Shown: one piece after another, positions 1 to 9,718 of the stretch
How positions within the stretch are numbered: the stretch's first letter is position 1
Layout of the letters: each line of letters begins with the position of its first letter
Source: Pectinophora gossypiella
Taxonomy: Eukaryota; Arthropoda; Insecta; Lepidoptera; Gelechiidae
Reading direction: 5' to 3'
DNA length: 64,000 bases
Assembly (NCBI RefSeq): GCF_024362695.1
Contig: NC_065415.1
Coordinates: 7,605,438-7,669,437, forward strand
Position numbers and translations under genes: made by a program
Notes under the pieces: generated by a model
Told to the model about the DNA's origin: nothing
Databases searched by the model: none
The model's input: only the letters and a program-made list of their open reading frames with translations

Positions 1-188
1 TAATAATTTATAAATAAAAGCGCAGAAAATATTTTGAATTTGGTTATTCTATATACAATTTGAGTTCAAGATATTTTTTTGTTGGGAATATCATGGGCCA
101 GTTAGTTAGTATCAACGAGCAAATATCATGCAATGGAACGTAAATTACAAATACATTTTACGTTTTTCCCCCGCCAAAGACATTCGTG

Positions 189-220
189 ATAGAGCAACGC
201 AAAGATCCGTGTTGCTCTAT
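189..220. repeat. 10-bp inverted repeat (hairpin)
   Basis: ATAGAGCAAC at 189-198 is the exact reverse complement of GTTGCTCTAT at 211-220, with a 12-nt loop. A related hairpin with the same AGAGCAACACGG core occurs at 19096-19119, so this is probably part of a dispersed repeat rather than a local regulatory hairpin. Confidence 0.5.
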
Positions 221-249
221 GACGGCAACGTGGAAAGCAATTATTGGTA

Positions 250-405
250 ATGGTGTATTGTTGTACTTTTTTTTTAACAAGAAGACTTACATAGAACAGA
301 TTAAAGAGAAGGTGAACATCCTGTTTTATAAGAAAGTGAAGGGATTGGCCTTGGATTGGCCTTTGATAGACAAGAATGGATAATGCTACACCATAGAGCA
401 AGACG
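250..405 (+). pseudogene. C-terminal fragment of an RTE-type LINE polyprotein
   Basis: The plus-strand frame reads TYIEQIKEKVNILFYKKVKG followed by a tail that decays to a stop at 381-383. This pattern (aromatic-DQIK, then SY-EVKELA, then W-LH-RQ) is what I recognise as the extreme C-terminus of insect endonuclease-reverse-transcriptase LINEs. Related fragments lie at 22400-22540 and, for the extreme 3' end, on the minus strand at 50485-50580. Only a few dozen codons survive and nothing upstream is coding, so it is a 5'-truncated dead copy. The overlapping open frames on either strand of 126-446 are not separate genes. Confidence 0.5.
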
Positions 406-573
406 AGCTGTACTATATAGTAGCAGTTATTATATAGATAAATCAATAAATAATTTTATTTGTTTCCCGCATAAATAGTAATAGATGACTGATATAGGAA
501 TAGTTATCCGCAAAAAATATTATAAGCAACATCTATATTTGATCTATATAGCTTCGCCTTTGCCTCCCCATTG

Positions 574-636
574 GGGAGAACAATATTTATTCTTGTAACC
601 CGTTTGTAACCAATTTGTAACCATTTGTAACCCTTT
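574..636. repeat. short TTTGTAACC tandem repeats
   Basis: Four close copies of (T)TTGTAACC lie in a row between about 594 and 633. It is a simple local repeat with no coding sense. Confidence 0.5.
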
Positions 637-977
637 CTATCTGTCAGACGTTGGTCAGGTCAGACATCAGACCCATAGAGATAGGAAATATGTCTATGGT
701 CAGACCATGTATTTGCTTGCCACTCAGAATAACTTTGTCAGAATAATAACCACGCCGTGAAATCTGCGTAGAACGAATGTTGTCGATAGGCGCCATATTT
801 TTTAATGATGTATGACAATTGTGCTGGCCCGTGATTGGTTAGCGGTGATGGCCGACACAGATAACAAACTGTGTGATCGAGTGAAGTGTATTTGTGCTTA
901 TCTTCTCCACTTTATCTTGTAATACAAAGCCCAGTGAATCTTTTCGCATGTATTTTCTTTCAAAAATGTATCGCGAG

Positions 978-1219
978 TGCTGTGTTTGCAAAAATTCGCG
1001 ACCAGGCGCTGTTTTCATTGCATCATTTTCCATGCACCGAGAAAAGACTCAATAAGTGGCGGAAGTGTCTCGAAAACGAAATTAATTTAAAAGATACACC
1101 AAGAAGTGAACTTTTGAATCTCTTTGTGTGTAAATCGCATATTAAAAGGCTTGGATTTATCCCGTCTAAATCTAAAGAAGTGTGTGCCTCCGATGTAAGA
1201 ACCATTTCTTGCATCACGT
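978..1219 (+). pseudogene. THAP-type zinc-finger gene remnant, frameshifted
   Basis: Starting at 978 one frame reads C-C-V-C-K-N-S-R; the adjacent frame (from about 1000) then reads LFSLHHFP, NKWRKCLE and FVCKSHIKRLGF. Together these give the C-x2-C, FP, W and C-x2-H landmarks of a THAP (C2CH) DNA-binding domain, but the two halves sit in different frames, so a frameshift falls close to 990-1000. The open frame continues to a stop at 1219-1221 without a recognisable C-terminal domain. It differs from the THAP gene at 8013-9076 and is not simply its copy. It is probably a decayed THAP gene, either host or P-element derived. Fusion of the two frames by an undetected splice is possible but unlikely over so few bases. 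Confidence 0.55.
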
Positions 1220-1221
1220 AA

Positions 1222-1785
1222 AAAATATTGTATAAGATTAAAAAATAAATAATTTAATGAATAATCTCTCACATGTTTTTAACCCTACGAACCAAGCCCT
1301 AACTTAAAAAAAGAGGTCATTAGATCTTGTTTGGTTCTGCTTTTTACAAGTACTTACTTGTTTCAAAGTCGAATTAAAAATCAGTAGAATAATACCTATC
1401 CCAGTTACAAGACCTTTTCTTTTGAACGTCCCACTCCTGTACATTAGGCCGCATGACGCGTAGTCCTTTGCCAAGTAAAATTCGGTTATTAAAAAAAAAC
1501 TAACTGTCATATATCATTAAAACCAATCAAACAAAACGTTAGTACTACGTTAGTACTAGAGATGTTCGTCTGATACGTTGTATCTCTTACTAGTCTATGA
1601 TAATAACTAATATTCTAATATTCAACTAATATTGTTCTGAGATTTACCAGTTTACCATGCATAGTATAAGCTCGGTATAAGAAAACGTTCTTTTTCTTCG
1701 TTTTCTTCAAAGAACAAGTATTCTAATACTTGGTCCTTGGTATTCTTATATTATTACACCGTGTCAGATATCAGTGTTTTTTTTT
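1222..1785. other. gene-free AT-rich stretch
   Basis: I see no supportable gene or recognisable element here; short open frames on the minus strand (for example 1304-1510) have no protein-like character. Confidence 0.5.
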
Positions 1786-1792
1786 CTTGAAT

Positions 1793-1835
1793 GTGTGCCC
1801 AGCAGTGGGACGTATATAGACTGTTTATGTTTATG
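1793..1835 (+). repeat. SINE/LINE 3'-tail fragment
   Basis: GTGCCCAGCAGTGGGACGTA at about 1795 is the same tail that ends the complete SINE at 53965-54300. Only the last ~45 bp are present, cut off by the start of the DNA element at 1847. Confidence 0.6.
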
Positions 1836-2813
1836 ACTGTTGCCGGCAAAGACCTTGTATAGAATAGACGGAGCATATTTAAGACGAAAAAAAAACATAG
1901 GTTTTGTCTTTCGCACTCATGTGAGCCGTCATAAGTTAAAAAGAGATAAATATACTATCGTCGTAACGTCTTTTGTACTCGTGTAGCGGGTTTGTTATAG
2001 AAACGTACCTATAGTATATGTTTTTGTATCAGAACCACTAGTGCCGTTCCATGTTTTTATCGACATTATTATTGGCTAAATATTTCATGTTAGTCCAAGA
2101 TCTAAAAAAATATACATTACAAATTGAATGATTAATTAAATACAGAAATAACGACCTAGTATCCATACCTGGGTGGGTAGAACCACAAGTAAATTAGTTA
2201 AAACGATACCTATTTGTACCCTGATAGAAAGATACCTAAGAAGAACCGTACGTTGCGGTGACAGATTCAGAACCACTTATTCAACGTAATTATCATGGAC
2301 AAACTTGTTAAAGGTCAATTTATCATTTTTGAATCTATGTCATTTCGCAAGGTGTTATGGCCGAGGAGGTCGAGGACGGTCCATCTAGTCCACATATACT
2401 ATAGTATCATTTTAATACGACATTGCGGCCACCCTTTGGTTGCTATAAATCACATACCTACCCTTTTATAAAAATTAAATACACGTTTTTCATTGACTTG
2501 ACCGGAAATCGAATCGGCTCTCGATACAAGAAGTAGACGACCTTCTAGTATATTTCGGGGATTATCTCAATGCGATTAAAGAATAAAAGCAAATACTTCT
2601 TTATAAGATTTTTATTCAATATAGTTAGAATACAATGACTACGAAGCACTGAACAATTCCGACTTTTGGTGATAAAAAAAAATATTTCCTCTTGTTCACT
2701 TTCTTTAGAAGTGTATAGTGTCGGCTCTGGTCGTTATAACTTTACCTGCAAGAATGGCACATATTAACGTGGAGCACACAAATACACAAGCATTGCATGT
2801 TTACACATTGCAC

Positions 2814-2921
2814 ATAGAAGGAATAATCACAGGTAATTACAAAAATAGTTATTCATACTAATTATTTATAGAAGGAATAATCACAGGTAATTACCAAAAT
2901 AGTTATTCATACTAATTATTT
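2814..2921. repeat. 54-bp tandem duplication inside copy A
   Basis: Two 54-bp units beginning ATAGAAGGAATAATCACAGG follow each other, differing by one base. The same duplicated pair, with the same difference, is at 5267-5374 in copy B, so it predates the duplication of the element. Confidence 0.85.
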
Positions 2922-3120
2922 TGTGCAATAGAGAATATTTGTATTGTATTGAAATATTTTTTCCATGCTAATGTAGAATACAAAAACGAAATAGCTGCAA
3001 ATTTATCTATAAACTTATAACTAAACTTAAACTCACCTTATGTGAGATATGTGAGTGAATATTGTTGGTACTGCATCTCTATGTAATATTTTTGTTTGGT
3101 ATCCTGCTCGATAGAAAGCA

Positions 3121-3488
3121 TCGCTCTATCGATCGATAGAGGTGTGCATCGCTATTGAGGCGCTTACGTTCCAGCTCAAACGGCATTCTGAGCGTGTTGA
3201 CTGATAGGTGGGACTCCCCACTGCTGGGCCACTGGATGCGCTTACATACTGAAGTGGACTTGCAGATACCGGTGACCAGGCGGTGGGAACCTGCTTATTA
3301 GTAATGTGTTGTGTTAATGTGTACGTTTTCTTGTTGTTTATAATTGTCGAGCCGTGTCGTGTGTAAATGTTATTTTATTTTTATCGTTCTATTACTAACA
3401 CTAGATTAAGTTGTTTATTGCTTGTTACTAACCACTATGGAACATGTCCGAAATAAACTCTTTTTATTTTTTTTTATTTTTTTTTTTT
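3121..3488 (+). mobile_element. Retroposon insertion in copy A (SINE or truncated LINE)
   Basis: This ~370-bp segment is absent from copy B, where the uninterrupted site reads GATAGAAAGCAAGATACATC near 5563. It is flanked by a 6-bp direct repeat AAAGCA (3115-3120 and 3489-3494). It contains the CCACTGCTGGGCC block common to the SINEs here, an AATAAA at about 3454 and a T-rich 3' tail. The empty site in copy B makes the insertion certain; the family name is not. Confidence 0.8.
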
Positions 3489-5266
3489 AAAGCAAGATAC
3501 ATCGAAATGTAATTAGCACAGGCTTAAATAAGGAGAAGGCGTCCTTCAGAAGAGAGAATTATCTCGTTTCATGGTCTGAATCTAATTGTTTCTTAATTTC
3601 TTGTTTCGTAAATTAGGATATTTAGGAAATCTGGAAAATACAATATCTTTATGTAATCTTCATCCAAATCGGAAACAGGTCGAAAAATAAATTAAACGTG
3701 AATAGAATAACGCAACATGTAGATGTTACATTCAAACATAATATTATGTTATCGATATCAAAGGACAACACTACTTATAATACTTTGGGTACATGATCTG
3801 TCAAAGCTGATTAACGTAAAATGTGAAATCAATTATTTGTACAAATGTGACGGCTTTGCTGAAAATATGCGTCTGCATCGTGTTTAGGGCTCAATAAACT
3901 TTACAAAAACCAGACCAGGTAATGTATTTCTTGCACACAAACATGTATTATGTGGTCGATAACTTACCCATGGTGAGACATTGTTTGATCGTTCTCCATT
4001 ATAACACCCATTCTACTCTCACAACCAATAGCTACGCAAGCCATGGTTCATAATGAATAACTATTTCACAGATTGTTTATATAAAAAGTTAAAATAATGT
4101 CCCAAAACACCAAAAAACTAACGGCAGGTTTGGTATCCAGCTGACTACCACAACATCTCAAAACGGTAAACACTGACGTTCTAGACAGCGGTGTTTGTCT
4201 ATGTTTGTTTCTTTTTTCCACAGAGATTGTTGCCATAGGGAAGAAAGAGAGCTGTGATAGTTTGATCGTCACTCTAAAATATTATCCGTCTATTCTATAC
4301 AAAGACCTTGTATAGAATAGACGGAGCATATTTAAGACGAAAGAAAAACATAGGTTTTGTCTTTCGCACTCATGTGAGCCGTCATAAGTTAAAAAGAGAT
4401 AAATATACTATCGTCGTAACGTCTTTTGTACTCGTGTAGCGGGTTTGTTATAGAAACGTACCTATAGTATATGTTTTTGTATCAGAACCACTAGTGCCGT
4501 TCCATGTCTTTATCGACATTATTATTGGCTAAATATTTCATGTTAGTCCAAGATCTAAAAAAATATACATTACAAATTGAATGATTAATTAAATACAGAA
4601 ATAACGACCTAGTATCCATACCTGGGTGGGTAGAACCACAAGTAAATTAGTTAAAACGATACCTATTTGTACCCTGATAGAAAGATACCTAAGAAGAACC
4701 GTACGTTGCGGTGACAGATTCAGAACCACTTATTCAACGTAATTATCATGGACAAACTTGTTAAAGGTCAATTTATCATTTTTGAATCTATGTCATTTCG
4801 CAAGGTGTTATGGCCGAGGAGGTCGAGGACGGTCCATCTAGTCCACATATACTATAGTATCATTTTAATATGACATTGCGGCCACCCTTTGGTTGCTATA
4901 AATCACATACCTACCCTTTTATAAAAATTAAATACACGTTTTTCATTGACTTGACCGGAAATCGAATCGGCTCTCGATACAAGAAGTAGACGACCTTCTA
5001 GTATATTTCGGGGATTATCTCAATGCGATTAAAGAATAAAAGCAAATACTTCTTTATAAGATTTTTATTCAATATAGTTAGAATACAATGACTACGAAGC
5101 ACTGAACAATTCCGACTTTTGGTGATAAAAAAAAATATTTCCTCTTGTTCACTTTCTTTAGAAGTGTATAGTGTCGGCTCTGGTCGTTATAACTTTACCT
5201 GCAAGAATGGCACATATTAACGTGGAGCACACAAATACACAAGCATTGCATGTTTACACATTGCAC

Positions 5267-5374
5267 ATAGAAGGAATAATCACAGGTAATTACAAAAATA
5301 GTTATTCATACTAATTATTTATAGAAGGAATAATCACAGGTAATTACCAAAATAGTTATTCATACTAATTATTT
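5267..5374. repeat. 54-bp tandem duplication inside copy B
   Basis: Same two-unit repeat as at 2814-2921 in copy A. Confidence 0.85.
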
Positions 5375-6601
5375 TGTGCAATAGAGAATATTTGTATTGT
5401 ATTGAAATATTTTTTCCATGCTAATGAAGAATACAAAAACGAAATAGCTGCAAATTTATCTATAAACTTATAACTAAACTTAAACTCACCTTATGTGAGA
5501 TATGTGAGTGAATATTGTTGGTACTGCATCTCTATGTAATATTTTTGTTTGGTATCCTGCTCGATAGAAAGCAAGATACATCGAAATGTAATTAGCACAG
5601 GCTTAAATAAGGAGAAGGCGTCCTTCAGAAGAGAGAATTATCTCGTTTCATGGTCTGAATCTAATTGTTTCTTAATTTCTTGTTTCGTAAATTAGGATAT
5701 TTAGGAAATCTGGAAAATACAATATCTTTATGTAATCTTCATCCAAATCGGAAACAGGTCGAAAAATAAATTAAACGTGAATAGAATAACGCAACATGTA
5801 GATGTTACATTCAAACATAATATTATGTTATCGATATCAAAGGACAACACTACTTATAATACTTTGGGTACATGATCTGTCAAAGCTGATTAACGTAAAA
5901 TGTGAAATCAATTATTTGTACAAATGTGACGGCTTTGCTGAAAATATGCGTCTGCATCGTGTTTAGGGCTCAATAAACTTTACAAAAACCAGACCAGGTA
6001 ATGTATTTCTTGCACACAAACATGTATTATGTGGTCGATAACTTACCCATGGTGAGACATTGTTTGATCGTTCTCCATTATAACACCCATTCTACTCTCA
6101 CAACCAATAGCTACGCAAGCCATGGTTCATAATGAATAACTATTTCACAGATTGTTTATATAAAAAGTTAAAATAATGTCCCAAAACACCAAAAAACTAA
6201 CGGCAGGTTTGGTATCCAGCTGACTACCACAACATCTCAAAACGGTAAACACCTCAGAACAATAACTAAAGCATAGAAGGAAGGCTAAAATAGCAACAGA
6301 ACTCTATAATTCTGCTCTACTTTATCTTACGAAACCGGCGTAATGTTAGACAAAGACGCATATACAAAAATTGTTTCGTAATTTCGTAGGTTGTCACAAG
6401 TTTTTCATTGCCTAGTGTTGGGTTTCACTTTAGTAATATGTCGATAAAATTAAATTTACTTACAATTAATGTCGATAAAATTTTTTTACAAGATTTCTTT
6501 TTGTAGGATGCAATTATCTTCTTCTTGATGAAAGGAGACTCTGTCTCTGATAGGTAAGTATCTAACCATTTTTGGATTATATTGTCTGGTTTATATTAGT
6601 T

Positions 6602-6660
6602 TGGAGCTGCAGCTCACATTCAGGAAGGAAAGAAAATAGCCAACTGTTATCGTTTCATCG
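6602..6660 (+). pseudogene. Mirrored THAP first exon at the left end of the P-like element
   Basis: The plus strand encodes WSCSSHSGRKENSQLLSFHR and then a perfect donor GTAAGT at 6661. This is a near copy, in opposite orientation, of exon 1 of the minus-strand THAP gene (WGCSSHSGRKENSQQLLSFH). Most base differences are silent and one glutamine codon is missing in frame. The initiating methionine and first zinc-binding cysteine of the other copy are not present in frame (the upstream codons read ...FILVW), and no matching second exon follows because LINE debris begins at about 6693. It is probably a broken second THAP gene, or an exon whose start lies in an upstream exon. Confidence 0.6.
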
Positions 6661-6692
6661 GTAAGTATTTTGTAATATTCGAATTTATTTAT

Positions 6693-6812
6693 GATGTCAT
6701 CCGCCGTGCACTGGTGTCGATCGACGTGCCGTCTGGAACTCCGGTATTGGAACCGCCGCCGCCGGGTCTAAGCCGCACAGACGGTAAGAGGCCCGATGGG
6801 GTCACGCCATAG
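6693..6812 (+). pseudogene. LINE/retrotransposon coding fragment (RTDGKRPDG motif)
   Basis: An unbroken stretch of about 39 codons reads DVIRRALV, then VLEPPPPGLSRTDGKRPDG, then a TAG at 6810-6812. The SRTDGKRPDG motif is one I recognise from the C-terminal part of insect non-LTR retrotransposon polyproteins. It is GC-rich compared with the surrounding DNA, as expected of an inserted fragment. Only this short piece remains. Confidence 0.5.
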
Positions 6813-6854
6813 ACATAGAAAAGAGTATGGACTGAAAATACCTACAGAAAAAAC

Positions 6855-7245
6855 GTGCCACTCTGTAAACATAAAATGGCGGTCTTTACTAGGGCTACAA
6901 GCTGTTTCAATACTAGGATTACCATACTCGTACCTACTAGATATAGCATTATACTTACCATCCGGTCTCAGGAATATGATGAACTGATAAAACGTAGAGT
7001 TTTCAGTGTTTACGTTCCCTTTGTTAGGACCAGCTTTTCAAAACGTCATCCTTTCTTTTTACATCCATATCTTTACAATAAGGTTTGCAGAGCTCTGCAG
7101 TTCGTAAAAACACTTTCCACGTCCAAGGCTAAGAAAGCGATCGAAATTTGGTTACAAGAGCTAAACTATGTCGAAACAGAGGCTCTAATGCCGAAAAACA
7201 GCTACTGCTCCCTTTGAACCTCCCACACACACATGCACACACTCA

Positions 7246-7290
<45 letters not shown>

Positions 7291-7640
7291 ACACATACAT
7301 ACACACACACACACACACTCACACACACACACACACACACATTACTCCATACCTAGAAGTTTTATTTTTGTTAATTTTAAATATTTTTATTATGTTTCAT
7401 TATTGTGTATTTTGATATAAGCAGTTATAATTTTTCATAGTGCTCTGTATTCTGTCCGTGTGTCCATTTTGTAAATCCTGACAGGAAATCGTACTCTGGC
7501 CCCTGCGATACAAGCTGAGCTTAGTGCAGGGACCGCCGCATATCTAGAGTAATTGGTCTTATTATAGTTGTCTATATTTTTATTAATGTAAAATTGTAAG
7601 CCTATGTTCAATAAAGATTATTATTATTATTATTATTATT
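6855..7640 (+). pseudogene. 3' end of a CR1/Jockey-type LINE with 3' UTR and ATT tail
   Basis: The plus frame at 6855-7217 contains RVFSVYVPFVRTSF, RHPFFLHPYLYNKV and KKAIEIWLQELNYVETEALM, resembling the C-terminal tail of lepidopteran LINE reverse-transcriptase proteins. It is followed by a CA microsatellite, a 3' UTR with the block CTGCGATACAAGCTGAGCTT, an AATAAA at about 7609 and a terminal (ATT)n run at about 7616-7641. The 5' part is missing, and the frame shows no conserved RT motif. The reading as a LINE tail is firm from the 3' structure; the clade is a guess. Confidence 0.55.
7226..7340. repeat. (CA)n microsatellite
   Basis: About 115 bp of CA dinucleotides with scattered interruptions. 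It creates artificial Thr/His/Leu-rich open frames that are not genes. Confidence 0.9.
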
Positions 7641-7689
7641 ACTTTAAAAAATACGGCATACAAGTATTCATAAGAGAACAGAAAGGGAA

Positions 7690-7785
7690 AGTAAAAGGTA
7701 GGTAGGTGGTGTACTGTATCTTTCGTGTAAAACTTGTAAGTATTGTATGTTGTGTGCAATAAAGTATATTTGTATTTGTAAAGGA
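7690..7785 (+). repeat. LINE 3'-tail fragment
   Basis: The end GTGTGCAATAAAGTATATTT, with its own AATAAA, recurs almost identically at about 32489-32510 and matches common lepidopteran LINE tails. Confidence 0.5.
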
Positions 7786-8012
7786 AGGTTTAGTCAAGAT
7801 TTATCTAAGTCGCTTACACAAATCTATAACATTCATTACATTCTTTATTGGGCGCAGTTCGTATCAACCTGGAGTGTTGGAGTAGGAGTAAATAAGAACA
7901 GGAGGTAAAATGAAATATAAATTAGATCGTAAATCTGTTCATTTTCATTAGCAAGTATTTATTTCACACGTTATTAATTATGTACATTATATTTACAATA
8001 AATACAAATTTA

Positions 8013-9076
8013 TTAATTTCTAAACAGTGTCAATTTGCTTAGAAACTGTCTTTGTGACACCCTGTCACATTGTTTTTTTTTTTCATTAAGTCGTTTGATC
8101 TTGAGGCGGGACTTGTTCAGCTTTTCTTTTAAATTTTTCATCTCGTCTTCTTGAACTGACTGAAATAAAGTTTAATAATAATGTTAAAATAGTATATGTA
8201 CAAAATAATCTATAAAAATAAAAGTAAAATATATCTGATTTAAGTGCATTGTGCAGCTGGTTGAATTATACACTCTATATATGTATATCATATTAAAAAT
8301 ATAAAAAAAGAAAATTATTTGATATACCTTTTCATGTAAATCCAGTCGACACTTTTGGATTTAATATCTGAAATCAAAGATAATAATAATTTACTTATAT
8401 AAAACGTGTACAACTCATAATTGTTTAGACATAAAACAACTACAGACTTAGTATATACTAAGTTTATTAAGTACATAATAATATGTAGTTGAATGATAGA
8501 TAGTATAAACGTGTTGTGATAACATGATACAAATATCTTATCTATCTATCCAGCAGTGAGATGATGCAGGCTAGGCTGAAATTTAAATTTAAACACCATT
8601 TCATCTGTCTGATCTATAATGTTCAATGTAGGAATAGCATCGTCTCGAAGACGCCTCCGCTTTGAATTAGGAACACACATAAATGAATCCGCAGTAAAAT
8701 GTTTCGAGCAAATACGGCTGTACTTATTTGGAATCCAATTTCGTCTATTAATGCGAATTATCCATTCTTTCTCTTTGTTATCGTCTACAGGAAATCTAAA
8801 AATTAAAAGTATCGATAATTTTAGTACATCACTATGGACAATCAACATAACCTCAAATCAATTCCGTATTCATCGATGAAACGTATAATATAATGGATAT
8901 CTCAAATATTTTATGCTACAAATCTATTCAGCAAAACATATTACTTTCCTAAAATTGTTCAGCAGTTCACATTTCACTAGAAAATTACAAAAAACTTACC
9001 GATGAAACGACAGAAGTTGTTGGCTATTTTCTTTTCTTCCTGAATGTGAGCTGCAGCCCCATACCATACAAGACAT
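8013..9076 (-). CDS. Small THAP zinc-finger and coiled-coil protein encoded by the P-like element
   Basis: Exon 1 (9076-9000) starts MSCMVWGCSSHSGRKENSQQ and ends in a donor CG|GTAAGT. The acceptor TTTTTAG at 8797-8796 opens exon 2 (from 8795) in phase, giving SFHRFPVDD, KEWIIRINRRNW, SRICSKHFTADSF and RRRLRDDAIPTLN. C-x4-C near the start, C-x2-H (CSKH), FP, W and the C-terminal A-P-T-L are the THAP landmarks. If exon 2 is read through it stops at 8546 (108 residues). Alternatively a weak donor at 8597|8596 joins in frame to an acceptor before 8159, whose exon (8159-8013) encodes a coiled coil with EMKNLKEKLNKSRLKIKRLN, giving about 140 residues; an AATAAA overlaps that stop. THAP followed by a leucine zipper is the N-terminal layout of P-element transposase, but the GTP-binding and catalytic parts are absent. 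It probably binds DNA, possibly the element ends. The start is the only in-frame ATG after a TGA upstream. Confidence 0.7.
8328..8367 (-). other. Possible 40-nt cryptic exon in the THAP gene
   Basis: On the minus strand TTTGATTTCAG precedes and GTATATC follows a 40-nt segment. Only one of its frames is open, and it does not join in phase to the coiled-coil exon, so if used it would change the C-terminus. Splice-like signals only; low confidence. Confidence 0.2.
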
Positions 9077-9606
9077 AATGTCACACAGTCGAGACACTCA
9101 ATTATTTGATATAAATAAAAGTTTCTTTCCATTTATTTGGAAAAATATTGTTAAATTATCACTTAAAACAATCTGAACACAAGACACTCGTAAACACAGT
9201 TGACGCGACCGTGTCAAATAGTTCGGTAAATATAAGTAAAATCTTCTTATGTATGTTACTATGTATTTGGCCGAGTTAAAATGAGTCCAATAGGTCCAAA
9301 TGACATTTCATGTTGTGACAACCTCGGAAAAAATGAAGCAAAGAGCGAATCATTTGTCCTTTTCTCACTCATAGTTTGTGTCGTAAGCTAGAAGAGAGCC
9401 GGTTTATAGTTTCTGAATTCTTATTTTAGCCTTCCTTCTATGCTTTAGTTATTGTTCTGAGGTAAACACTGACGTTCTAGACAGCGGTGTTTGTCTATGT
9501 TTGTTTCTTTTTTCCACAGAGATTGTTGCCATAGGGAAGAAAGAGAGCTGTGATAGTTTGATCGTCACTCTAAAATATTATCCGTCTATTCTATACAAGG
9601 TCTTTG

Positions 9607-9625
9607 ATTCTATACAAGGTCTTTG
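9607..9625. repeat. Extra terminal-repeat remnant
   Basis: ATTCTATACAAGGTCTTTG repeats the last 19 bp of the right end of copy B immediately after it. It suggests that a further copy once stood here or that imperfect excision left an end behind. Confidence 0.6.
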
Positions 9626-9718
9626 GTCAGAATCAAGTCGGAATGTTTTATTTTTTTAAGGTTAAGTTCGTTTCTGTGATCTGTCATAGTGCAGTCGCCT
9701 ATAATTAATTAATAAAAC

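Larger units (their letters stand above)
1847..4302. mobile_element. Non-coding DNA element, tandem copy A
   Basis: The element starts with CAAAGACCTTGTATAGAATA and ends with the inverted form of that sequence (TATTCTATAC near 4291-4300); the inverted ends match for about 19-26 bp. Without the retroposon at 3121-3488 it is about 2.08 kb, and it is almost identical to copy B that follows directly (single-base differences include positions near 1889 and 2047, and GTAGAA versus GAAGAA near 2972). No open reading frame longer than about 70 codons is present, so it is a non-autonomous DNA transposon or other repeat unit. No clear target duplication flanks the pair. The junction with copy B overlaps: the right end of A lacks its last ~8 bp and runs straight into the left end of B. 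Confidence 0.75.
6253..9461 (-). mobile_element. P-like DNA transposon with 40-bp TIRs and 8-bp TSD
   Basis: The element begins CTCAGAACAATAACTAAAGC at 6253, and the reverse complement of its right end (9461 downward) gives the same sequence for 40 bp without a mismatch. GTAAACAC is present directly on both sides (6245-6252 and 9462-9469) and once at the equivalent empty site in copy A (about 4165-4172), so the 8-bp target duplication is proven within the window. An 8-bp duplication plus an encoded THAP domain fits the P superfamily; hAT elements also make 8-bp duplications but do not normally carry THAP. The interior holds a small minus-strand THAP gene, a mirrored THAP exon near the left end, and LINE fragments with a CA microsatellite. 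No transposase catalytic domain is seen, so it is non-autonomous. Confidence 0.75.
4300..9606. mobile_element. Non-coding DNA element, tandem copy B, carrying a P-like element
   Basis: Second copy of the element in the same orientation as copy A. Its left end begins CAAAGACCTTGTATAG at 4300 and its right end reads CTATACAAGGTCTTTG up to 9606. It is interrupted after 6252 by the 3,209-bp P-like element; removing that element and one 8-bp target duplication leaves about 2.09 kb, matching copy A. A further partial right end (ATTCTATACAAGGTCTTTG) follows at 9607-9625. Confidence 0.75.

Noticed and set aside
186..383. Independent 65-codon gene
   Set aside because: Its second half is the RTE-type LINE C-terminus and its first half is hairpin repeat sequence.
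7148..7420. His/Thr-rich reading frames
   Set aside because: They are translations of the CA microsatellite.
8619..8879. Plus-strand 86-codon frame
   Set aside because: It is antisense to exon 2 of the THAP gene, which has clear domain motifs and splice sites on the minus strand.
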